Of a stretch of DNA of 64,000 bases, positions 50,401 through 60,375 are shown in pieces. The position numbers and the translations under genes are program-made. Below the pieces are notes generated by a model, which had not been told where the DNA came from, ran no database searches, and saw only the letters and a list, made by a program, of their open reading frames with translations. Location: NCBI GenBank assembly GCA_003344405.1, contig NOWV01000081.1, positions 62,001 through 126,000 on the forward strand, given 5' to 3'. This DNA is from Trichoplax sp. H2. Its lineage: Eukaryota; Placozoa; Uniplacotomia; Trichoplacea. Numbering within the stretch: the first letter of the stretch is position 1; the number at the start of each line of letters is the position of its first letter.

Positions 50401-50716
50401 TTAACATCTAATCGCACCTACATGCCTGTCTATACTCTTCATGATTTACTATGTGCATTACCACTGTTGTACTATAATAATTGTACCATTAAAAGTTTGG
50501 CTTCCTACAAACTTATAAAATTAACAGTTACTTTTACTCTTGATTGGTAAATGTAAAATGTAGGACGCAAGAGAGAATGAAAGTGGCGATGTTAACAATG
50601 CCAACGTAAATCAGGAATTGGAGCCGGAGTCACCTCCGTCTTTCATGTTTGTTGCTCGCTCTTTTATCGTCTCATTTTTTACATCTCTTATTCCACAAAA
50701 CCCGGAGGCAGCATAA
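47404..50716 (+). CDS. HERPUD1/2-like: HERPUD-type ER ubiquitin-like domain membrane protein
   Basis: Nine exons with consistent phases: 47404-47580, 48400-48477, 48664-48732, 49004-49254, 49347-49517, 49727-50077, 50153-50214, 50284-50336 and 50564-50716, giving 454 residues (human HERPUD1 391, HERPUD2 406). The N-terminal ubiquitin-like domain runs from about residue 18 to 100 (VTLIIKTPNQK, KLIYGGKLLRDGDTLTQALR, IIHMVC). Next is a Thr/Asn-rich linker with three 15-residue repeats, an Ala/Tyr-rich block (AYWSYYYWYMYY) as in Herp proteins, an Asn-rich run, and a hydrophobic double span around residues 330-360 (WLSYIYGFFRVGLVLIVLWF and following). The C-terminus, ARSFIVSFFTSLIPQNPE, is the family signature. 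Herp proteins sit in the ER membrane, scaffold the HRD1 ubiquitin ligase in ER-associated degradation and are induced by ER stress. I chose the Met at 47404 because the upstream part of the frame reads through the GTACW repeat. I cannot say whether it is HERPUD1 or HERPUD2; one ancestral gene is likely. Confidence 0.93.
49064..49198 (+). repeat. 45-bp in-frame minisatellite in HERPUD exon 4
   Basis: Three 45-bp units start at 49064, 49109 and 49154, each encoding a 15-residue block of the form SLPTTANENQTISND. Each block carries an NQT potential glycosylation sequon (the third is SQT). The unit length keeps the frame, so copy-number change would lengthen the cytosolic linker without breaking the protein. 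Confidence 0.95.
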
Positions 50717-51421
50717 CCATGCCTTTATAAACAAAATTTTAAATATCGTAAACTCTTTTTTATATAACCCAAGGTTAAATTGATTTGATTTAATTCTATG
50801 CAATTATGTGTCATTAAATTTCTTCAGAGATACATTCTTAACGTAATAAATAAATTTAACTCACGGGTACTCATCATTAAGTCGGTTATAATACACCTTC
50901 TATTTAGTTTGGGGTATTTGAGGATGTACTATTTACAATGGACATGATATGAATTAAGTTTATCAGATTAATCTATGATTGAGAATTCACTCTGTCAAAT
51001 GTGCAAACTGAGAATTATGTCTTGTAATTTACCCGGCAGCTTAGGCTGGAAGTCACTACTAAATATACTTCTGGAATAAAATTATTAATCTAACAATGTG
51101 ACCATTTTTTATAAGACTTTTTAGATTTTATTAAGATGTGATCTAGTAATTGACTGTTTTAGCTTTCTATTTAAAACTTTTACGAAATCACATAGATTTC
51201 ACGAATGAAACATTAAAAGAGCGTCGTAAACTTCAGTCAATGCAATCTGCGGGATTTTCGATTTCTGAATACCCTAATCCTGCTAAATCTCACTCCAAAG
51301 CAATTTTAGAAATTCAATAAACAACTAATGTTGAGTACATCCAATGTTTATTGCTTCTCAAAATCTATGCATTAAAATAGCATGTATTAAAGTATAAATG
51401 AAGTAGCTTTTTTTGATTCAG
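50717..51421. other. convergent 3' region of HERPUD and CYC1
   Basis: No coding sequence. AATAAATAAA near 50846 may serve HERPUD polyadenylation, and AATAAA on the minus strand near 51343-51348 may serve CYC1. Both are by position only. Confidence 0.45.
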
Positions 51422-53433
51422 TTATTTTACAGGAGGCTTGTATGCCAACTTTCTGGTCTTCAAAACTGACCACTTATGGCGTTTATAATACCACGAGATA
51501 CCAGTCAAAAAGGATATTATGAGAAAGGCCTATTTGAAATAGTTACATTTCAAAAATTTAAAAATAAATTCTTGTGGACAATTTCGAAATTTAAAAATTT
51601 TCAATTCACCTTCATAAACATTCTTTTCTTATCATCATAGTAAGGCTCTATAAGATTATTAACAAAAGAAATAATTATTAACCCCATAAATGTTAGTAGA
51701 TTCCTTGTATCGTAATATGGTATTTGTCTTTTTTAAGTGTTACCTGTACACCACTTTAAGAACACCGATACATCTTTCGCCAATTGACTAACAGTAGCCG
51801 GAGTACCTAATTAGGCAAGGGATTAATTACCAATCAAACTCTTTCTACAGCAATATTACAAAAAGCATGATCTTTAATCGTAAATTAGACCCTAACCATC
51901 TTCATATTCAAGCATGTCATCAAAAAGTTGTTGTGGCATTCCTATAGCACCTCCAGTGAAATACGGATTATAACTTAGACCTTCTCTTACAGTAATTCCA
52001 GCTGGAGGATCACAATATCCCGTTAAAAGTGAAAACATGTAATCCTATAATAATTGGCAATTAATAATGTTAATTTCGCGGCTAAATTAATGGCATACGG
52101 ATATTGTGCCTATTTAATACCTCTCCACCATGTCTGGCCTTGTTCATTAAACTCAAATCGGGTGGTAAGGCACCTAATAATAAATATTTGAAGTTAGTTT
52201 AGAGAGAATAACAATTACACAGAATCAAGTATCGAGTCCAAATTCTAATTAGCGTCCAAAAATTGGCTTGTACGGTAGTAAGTAAAGTTGTCAATTTTAC
52301 CGTTATTGGCAGCTCTTGCTTCTTCATCATTTTTATAGGGTGGAGGAAAATAATCCGATAACTACAGGTTTATAAGGCGGTTTAGAGCATATTATTTGAG
52401 GGAAAGAAGTAGTCAACTTGACAGCAGTTACGTCAATCAAAAGAATAAAATACCTTGCCCGGTCTTAAAAACATTTCACCATCTTCATTTGGACCATCCT
52501 CGATATTGACCTGAAAGATTAAAGTTATAAATTTGTACTCAAGTAGGTATCTGATGCTTTATTGTAAGTCAGATTTCCATGCACATCAAGTACACTGCAA
52601 TCCAGTAAACTATAAGATAGCTTTATTCTTCAGTAATACTTACTGATTCAGCTAATGCTTTCGCTTCTTCTTCAGTATGTGAGACTCCAACAAGATTACG
52701 AAAAGCGATTTGATCTAAACTATGACAAGCACTACATACTTCTTTGTAGACTTGATATCCGCGACGAATACTGTATCATTGGACAGTATAAAATTCATGA
52801 AGATAAATAGAGAGATATGATACGGTAAGTAAGTAGCATTTCCAATAGGAAAGAACGGGATAACACACTCTCTGTTCAGCATTTATTGAATAAAGAATGC
52901 CACTGTTTATCAATTCGTAAGTGGTACGCATTCATACCTTGCATGATCTAAAGACGATAATATTCCATCATGAGACCAAGGATAATGAGGAGGGTGCAGT
53001 TGGTCATCGGCTTCAACTCTAAGCATGTTAATTCCAAGTCCTATACCGCAAGCAGCAGCTGCGCCACCCATTACAGTAAAAATCTAAAAAATATATAAAG
53101 TAATTGATTGATTGATTCAACATTGTACAGCGATAAAATTGACGGGAATAACTGGATGGATTAATTCACTTTACGGTACAGTAGTGTCTCTCTCTATTTG
53201 GAGTCTCCGCTCCTTAAACTACTAGCCGTTGAAGTAACGATCTTAAAACTAAATTGTGTACACTAAACAATTTTCAGTTTTAGGGCTATTTAGAGAGCTA
53301 GGCATTACAGTATCATCATTTTATCATAGTTATACCGTACAGTGCGTGTATTCCTAAGCATTGAACATTTAAATAAACTTACCAATTTACGTCCCTTCTG
53401 TCTACCATCGGCGGTTGCAGATGCCGAGAGCGT
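51422..53433 (-). CDS. CYC1: cytochrome c1, complex III heme protein
   Basis: Ten exons traced with consistent phases (plus coordinates): 53383-53433, 52938-53083, 52644-52770, 52454-52510, 52301-52361, 52121-52173, 51897-52044, 51744-51806, 51610-51647 and 51422-51529, giving 283 residues; the short first coding exon is not included. Family marks in order: [19 protein letters not shown], the covalent heme motif CSACH within [73 protein letters not shown], the region of the axial Met ligand ([12 protein letters not shown]), and the C-terminal anchor followed by [18 protein letters not shown]. It carries electrons from the Rieske protein to cytochrome c in the inner mitochondrial membrane. The leader exon remains open: a Met at 53656 (MSSSTVVKTTTIMT, then a weak GTAGCT donor) is in phase but unconvincing. 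The gene is divergent from GCSH across a GTACW-filled spacer. Confidence 0.95.
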
Positions 53434-54235
53434 CTGATTATGGCGAAGAGAACAAATTTATCAAAATGATATAAACAAGTGAATTTAATTTTTTTTAATT
53501 GATATGATTAATAGATACTGTAGTTAAAAAAATGGTACACTTGATTCCAAGTGAGCTCAACTACGATATAGCAGCTTAAGGGAACGCTTGGCTGATAGCT
53601 AGACTAGCAGCTACAGTCATAATAGTAGTTGTCTTCACGACAGTACTTGATGACATCTAAGACTATCAAAAAACGTCTCAAGTTGAATAGAACAGCAATC
53701 TTACAATGAACTATCAAAATCATGCACTAGTCGAAAAGGCATAATATAGGAAAATATTACAGTTAGGCGACACAGTGATGGCATTCTTAAAATCATTACT
53801 ATTTTTGACTACTATTTCACTAAAGGTTGCCGGTTGCGTTCGAAACTGTCGCCTCTACCCGTCAGTCACCAGATGCCAGAATAAAAGTGGGCTAAATCGT
53901 GCATGTAAGCTGATGATGGTGTATCTATTCATCGTGTTATGCATTATGTTGATAACTTTAATATTGGTTGTTATCCTATATGACAAATTACCCTTCTGAA
54001 AGGCGCTGAAATTGTAGAAGGATTGAACCGAGAGAACATCTTGGCAGGAAACATGGCCGCTACCCGAGTCCAGTAGTGTTGACCTAATACGCAAGCGTTA
54101 CTGTCAAAGTACAGCACCGTCAAATGGATCTTCAAACGTCCGGTAGTAACGCGTAGTCGATCGCCCTATGGTAGTTTTACTATGGATTTCCTCGGTTGAA
54201 GGTCTACCATCACGTCCACATGCTGTATGCTTGCG
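53434..54235. other. CYC1 5' end and upstream spacer
   Basis: This should contain the CYC1 first exon and promoter. Candidate starts on the minus strand are at 53656 and, less likely, 54094 (a frame beginning MRIRSTLLDSGSG). A plus-strand frame at 53775-53999 encodes a 74-residue Cys-containing peptide with a C-terminal hydrophobic span, but it has no family resemblance and overlaps the probable CYC1 promoter. Confidence 0.4.
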
Positions 54236-55915
54236 GTCACAGTCCATTGTACTGTACAATGTACTGTACCGTAGAGTGCATTTACTGTGCAGTACTGTAC
54301 TGTACAGTACATACAGTACTGTAGAGTACAGTACTACAGTACATAAATCTCTATGGATACAGTACTGTCCAGTATCTTGCTTTACAAAACTTTCACTTTA
54401 TACGGTACAGTATAGCGCAATATTGCATAGTTGGCCAATATTGCTTCTCGAAACTATCCAAACTAGCGATAAAACTACTACGGTTGTGTTAGAAATGACC
54501 CGATCATTTTGCCGACTTTCACTTAGGCTACTTTCAAAATGATCAAAATGAAATTTTATTCAATGTAGCTGTTAGTTTGCAGTTAGAGAGTACTGCACCA
54601 CCATCTACTCATGGAAAAAAGTACTTTGGGCCCTTTCATCGATATACTGTACTGTAGCATTGCCTACTATACCGTAAAAACGTAGCATGCTTGGACTGTG
54701 CCAACGACTAAGCATAGTGTACACTGTACTGTACACTCAGTTCTGTCTGGGCGCCAGATTTTAGGGGTTTCAGACCAGTGTTGCGCGAATATTGTATTGT
54801 AGAGTACAGTACAGTACTGTACAGTGTACAGTACTAAACGGCGACTAAAACGTGCATGTGCAAAGTACTGTACTGTACTGTACGATCATGGATTATTACG
54901 ACTGTACACTGTACAAGTGTACAGTACAGTACAACTCATCAGGTAAGATTTCAGTACGCCGAGTGGTTGAATGAGTGGACAGTACTGTACACTGTACTGT
55001 GTCAGCAGTCGGAGTTGGGAATGACAACTCATTGCGAGGACGCAGAAGACTACAGTGTACAGTATTTCGAAAAAAGAAATACTGTTGTACTGTACAGTAC
55101 TGTACTGTACTGTACTGTATTTTGAAAAAGCTTTCTACTGTACTGTACTGTACAGTACTTTACTGTACTATACTGTACTGTACACTGTACTGTACAGTAC
55201 AATGACAGCTCATTCCCAGGACGCAGAAGTACAGTACTGTACATACTGTACAGTACGGTACTGTACTGTACAGTACAGTGTAAAGTACAGTATTTCGAAA
55301 AAAGAAATATTTCATTCCCAGGACGCAGAAGACTACTGTACAGTGTACAGTATTTTGAAAAAGCTTTGTACTGTACACTGTACAATAATCAGCAGCCGGA
55401 GTTGAGAATGACAACTCATTCCCAGGACACAGAAGACTGTATTTGGAAAAAAGCTTTCTACTTTACTGTACAGTATAGTACGGTGTCTCACAATTGTGAG
55501 CCACCGTAGTATAGTACTTCTCTCTCTCTTCTCCAGAGTATTGTGTACTGTACTAGAGAAGCTGTAATCGATACTTTCACACACGATTGTATTTTAGCGT
55601 CCATCGGCAAATATACTGTACAGTGTACAGTGTACAGTACTTGGATTTCTGATAACAGCACATACTGTACGGTACTGTAACATTGCACAGGACTACAGGT
55701 ACAGTACAGTGATGAGTATGAGTAGAGTTAGTTAGCTCCAATCATTCTTGACTTCATAAGCGTTAACACACCCACATTGAGGCGTTGGTCAACTACAGTA
55801 CAAAGCACTCTGTCAGCTGATAGTTTACTGTACTGTACTGTACTGTACTGTACACTCACAGTGTACAGTACGCCAAAAGGGACCATTCAGTACTGTACTG
55901 TACTGTACACTGTAG
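54236..55915. repeat. large GTACW satellite between CYC1 and GCSH
   Basis: About 1.7 kb dominated by GTAC followed by T or A, with pure runs such as the one near 55089-55120 and another near 55829-55853 (ACTGTACTGTACTGTACTG). Units in both orientations are mixed. The arrays are separated by short unique segments, some repeated (next entry). All overlapping frames through this region (54168-55700, both strands) encode strings like YCTVQYSTVLYS, which follow from the 15-base coding period of a 5-base repeat; none is a gene. Confidence 0.95.
55015..55470. repeat. higher-order repeat embedding GTACW runs
   Basis: A longer unit recurs four times: GACAACTCATTGCGAGGACG near 55022, then versions of CTCATTCCCAGGACGCAGAA at about 55208, 55311 (as TTCATTCCC) and 55414. 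The units are followed by GAAGAC or GAAGTAC, a GTACW run, and a hinge of the form TATTTCGAAAAAAGAAAT or TATTTTGAAAAAGCTTT. Thus GTACW runs are amplified together with non-GTAC DNA. Confidence 0.85.
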
Positions 55916-56331
55916 TCCATCGTGATTAGCACGAAATGAAACCATTTCCACTGTCCCTATTTTACCATCGTTACTGAAACATGTCCCCCTTTTGTACTGG
56001 ACAGTAGGAAACAATGTACAATGTGCAGTGCAGCATAGACCGCCATTGCATTGTACTCTTTGCCTCAAGGCGAGCGCTTTGCTTTACTCTTATAGTACGC
56101 CATATTGACGTCAGTCTGCAATCAGGTAAGCGATTATTTCCTCAATTCATTAGCACTCATTGCAGTTGTTAGTACTTGCCTATCAACTAACGATAGTGCA
56201 CTTCTGCTTTTTGAAAAAAAGCCTTCACGTCATTATCAAAGACAGGATAGCGCTGTACCCAACAGGCAATCGCGTTATACAGCTTGCCAAGATTGAAGTC
56301 ATTTGCAACTCAAAGAGATAAACAAAGGAGG
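55916..56331 (+). promoter_or_regulatory. GCSH upstream region
   Basis: The proximal sequence before the GCSH start has no dense GTACW run. A CAG|GTAAGC donor-like site near 56125 could mark a 5' untranslated intron, but this is not certain. Confidence 0.35.
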
Positions 56332-58083
56332 ATGGCTGCTCTTACCTGCTTAAGAAATTTATCACGAATTGTGACTGCTTCTCGCTTTAACAGCGCTAAA
56401 GCGATCAATTTGCCTATTTTTAATGCTTCAAAGAATGCTCATGGTCGTTGGATTCATCAAAGTACTATCTTAAACGCGGGTTTGTGATTGATATCGTCAA
56501 TTTTGCTCATGACAGTACTTGCTATCAGATCAAGATAATGTAACGTTTTGGACGTGTATTGCTGCATAGGATACAATAATCATTCTAGTTGCTGCACTTC
56601 AATCTTTGATTGTTTTATCTCAACTTCAGTAAAATAAATTTCGATTCCATTAGTGTATTGAAAAATAGAAAATAAACGAGATGATCGATCATTACAATAA
56701 AATACGTGCTAGCTTTTCCACCAAAAAAAACCAATCAATCAATCATGATCAAGCAGCATTTTCCAATGACAAATTTGGAGTTAATTTATTTTGCAAGTGA
56801 TGGTGCCTTGTTAAATCAACATGATTTTGTCTCGGTCAAACAGTTGCTCTATAGAGTGTGTGAATGTTGTTTTCCAGTTATCCTTGCTTTCACCTACTAC
56901 ATGATACCCCAATTTTTCCACTAGTTGATTCGACTACAATGGATAATAATACCATTCCATTAGTATAGGCATATTACTGTAAAGCTTTGGAAGATCAGAC
57001 AACCTTTTTGTGGTCCAATAACCTGACAGCAATTTGCATTTGCTATTTTGAATATTCATAGAAAGGAAATATAGTAAAGAACATGAATGGGTTTCCGTGG
57101 AAAATGGCGTTGGGACTATCGGCATTTCCAAGTACGCTCAGGTAAGAAGAGACATCAATGACAGATGATCAAGCCATCCAATACTACTCATTAGTAAGCA
57201 CCTTACATGCTATCCAACCACGTCGTAAAACGAAATTCATACTATAATAACACGTATGCTTTGCTTATCGTGATGTCATACGCTAACGTAACACTCATTC
57301 GATCTTCAGGAAAAGCTAGGAGATGTTGTATATGTTTCCTTGCCAGATGTGAGCGAAACTATTACTACGGATGGTAAGTATGCAATGTCACACAGCTGTT
57401 AATAGCATGATAGCACATACTACATTATCAGCTATTTACTCACATCATCAAGTAGATAATTAATACTGTCCTTTTTCCAAAATAATTTACCTCATACCAA
57501 AAGATTTCTTCTTATACTATAGAGGAATTTGGTATTTTGGAAAGTGTTAAAGCTGCCAATGATTTATTTGCGCCCGTTAGCGGTGAGGTTGTCGAAATTA
57601 ATGATGATGTCCTGGATAGACCTTCATTAGTCAATTCTTCACCCTTTGAAGAAGGTATGGTATATTTAGCCATTTATACAGTACTTTATTCTATCTTGCA
57701 TTAATTTATCCTACTATTTCGAAGCATTGTAATTAACAATACCAAAAACTGCAATCAATTTTGGTACATGTGTGAATAGATGATGACTTCGTTCATGGAC
57801 TATTCAAGAATATTTCTTGAGTAGTCCATGTTTGGTTGTATCTTTTTGCTCAATCTTGGGTCACTGTTTTTAATTACTTGATATATACTGTATCTTGAGC
57901 TCTGAAATAAGTAATTAAATTGTAAGTGGATTTTAACTAATTCATAATTCTTAGAGTAACATTGAACGTATTTGGTTATCAATAGGTTGGTTGATTAAAG
58001 TACGTCTCAGTAACAAGAAAGAGTTGAATAATTTAATGAGCGAAAGTGAATATGAAGATTTTACAGGAGGCTTAAATCAATAA
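56332..58083 (+). CDS. GCSH: glycine cleavage system H protein, mitochondrial
   Basis: Five exons with consistent phases: 56332-56479, 57062-57141, 57310-57373, 57523-57654 and 57986-58083, giving 173 residues, the same length as the human precursor. The first 45 or so residues ([20 protein letters not shown] and onward) are rich in Arg, Ser and Ala without acidic residues, a mitochondrial leader. The mature part has [34 protein letters not shown] and the lipoylation motif LESVKAAND with Lys107 as the lipoyl attachment residue (same number as in human), then SGEVVEIND, and ends [20 protein letters not shown]. It shuttles the aminomethyl group between the P, T and L proteins during glycine breakdown and also takes part in lipoate transfer. 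The Met at 56332 follows an A-rich leader and gives the expected length. Confidence 0.97.
57794..57830. repeat. 17-bp-arm hairpin in last GCSH intron
   Basis: Arms 57794-57810 (CATGGACTATTCAAGAA) and 57814-57830 (TTCTTGAGTAGTCCATG) pair with one mismatch around a 3-base loop. The outer CATGGACTA / TAGTCCATG ends match the smaller hairpin at 1692-1731. Confidence 0.85.
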
Positions 58084-60375
58084 ACTTCTTGATGATTATA
58101 GAATTACATCATGCAGTTATATGTGGTTTTGGTTGTACTTAAAATTTGATAATTATCAATACTGAACCTGTCAACAGTCTCTGTCTTCTAATAAGTATGC
58201 GATAATCAATAGATTTTCCTACAGCATTGCAGTGGAATTGGTGGCGTTATATCATTAATTAAATTTGTCTTATTACGAATCAGCTTTGTACGATTGTTCG
58301 AATAATCTAGTACTGTACTCTGATATTGTTTCGCGCTGAGGCATTACAGGTTGTGAATTTCAAGAGAGAAATTTACTTGATTACAAAATGTCAAGGTTGT
58401 CATTCTCTAGGACTTTATTGCGATAAAATATAATAGGTTGTACCAAAAGATGCGTGGAATCTATTGTGGTCATACTCATAAATTCCGTGAACGTAGCAAA
58501 TCGTCATGGCTGCGTTTCATTATCATGAAGCTACAGTTTCTCAAATGATGTATACCATATATAAATACACTGACAGCGATAAGATACCAGTACTGTATGT
58601 TTTAATGAGGCTATCGATAGCAGCTAATCGACAACACCTTGCACTATATTACAGATTATTGATGTCATTAAGGAGTTCAATGCAATTGTTAGTGAATGCT
58701 GAATTATATATAGTCGTAGACCTCCATAAATACGTCACATTTGATTAACTGTAGCGGTTTACTCTTCCAGTTAATACAAAGTTGATTAAAACAAGAATTA
58801 CTAATGTGTGATGTATTATCAATTAACAAACGCTGAAAATGTTTATTGCTTTGATACTTGAAGGTAATCAATCAAAGATATTTTGTTTAAAACGTTGTAG
58901 GACATATTGATTTGGAAAATTGTACGATCCCTTCTCAACGGCTATCATTGCTATTTCATTCAAACAATATAGTGCAATGAATGGGCTGCTGTCACATTGA
59001 TGATCAATTTATTAGCAAAATAGATGTTGTTGATGGACGGCGTAGGTGATCCTTAGTTCCACAGTAAATAGGCTAAAACAACATGTAATACTACGATAGC
59101 GAATTAGTAGAATAAGCATTCATACGAATAGAAGGGCTATAAATGTAATATTGCATCGAAATGGCACACTAATTATAAATGTATCCGGTTATAATTTATG
59201 CCATCAAATGTAGTATCAACTGCTTTATTTATTTTTTAAATATTGATCACCTACTTGTAAGACCTGCTATCAGAATAAATAGAGCAACTTGTATTTATAC
59301 ACATAACCCTTAATCGGATCTATTGTTAATTCCAAGGATGTAGAACGAGGCAAATGTGTGTATTTCCAAAGTGTTTATGATCGCACTGATTACCATTTAA
59401 AAATGATATAATCAATTCACGAACGTTGTCATATATACTCCCAAAATAATGTCAATGCCGCTACAATAAACCTTATATATAATATAAGGGTTTTCTAGCC
59501 AAATCTTGTCAGATATAACCGTATTTAATTTTAAATAGAAAAAAATATTAAAAAAATATATGTATCGAAATGTTAAATATGACCAATCGTACGTCATAAG
59601 TGAACGTATAAATTACTTTATATGCAAATTTCTACAATCAAATATAGTCTGATAATAATCAGACCATACCATTGAATAGATACCACTGTTTTGGACAATA
59701 TGACCTGTAATATTTGCATATGCATTACTGTGAAGCTTGCACTATACTGAATATGACAGTTATAAAGTAAAGGATAAAGCAGCCGCGCTCTATAATGTAT
59801 TCTAGAACTATGATGTCAGAGATGTTGAGGTTGTTACAGGCTTTAATACTAATACTATGATAATAATAACCTCCATCGTCTTTTGTATAGTACCGTACCT
59901 TTGCATTGCCTTATTATCTTCTTGCCTAACCGTAGAGAAAAATATTACGATATTTATTTTTAATTTTATTCGATTTTGCTAAAAGTATTAATAACAATCT
60001 TCTATAGTTAAATCAATCAATAGTGGTAATATCATATTTCAGTATGAAGATGTATTTAAATGAGCTGATCTGTGAGGTTTTTATCCGAAGTGACAATGAA
60101 GGAAATATCGTCATAAATGTATCCATAACAACTCTGGGAACAATGACGTTAACGCCCGAATTTGTATTATGGACAGCTTGTTGACTACAATTCTTTCTCG
60201 TCAACAGTTGGATCTACATCGACTGTACTTCATAATAACATATCGTGTTTATGCAGCATTGGAGAACAATATGTAAAGTATTATAATATACTTCTTTTAT
60301 TGGATGTAAATCGATAGCAATTCTAATATTAAATTCAGTTGGAATATACACGGTAATTAAGCTGGAACTTCAATC
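58084..60375. other. intergenic, no gene recognised
   Basis: Contains the GCSH 3' end and the promoter of the next gene. An 80-codon frame at 58506-58748 (plus) encodes a Tyr/Met-rich peptide without a known domain; I cannot support it as a gene. Other frames are shorter. Confidence 0.45.

Noticed and set aside
53775-53999. 74-residue Cys-containing peptide with C-terminal hydrophobic span
   Set aside because: No family resemblance, no clear signal peptide cleavage, overlaps another frame on the opposite strand in the probable CYC1 promoter.
54168-55700. Many overlapping open frames on both strands rich in Tyr, Cys, Thr, Val and Ser
   Set aside because: They are translations of the GTACW pentamer, which lacks stops in several frames and gives a 5-residue protein period; the same text appears at every array.
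58506-58748. 80-codon frame downstream of GCSH
   Set aside because: No motif, no evident splice context, high Tyr/Met content; not supported as a gene.
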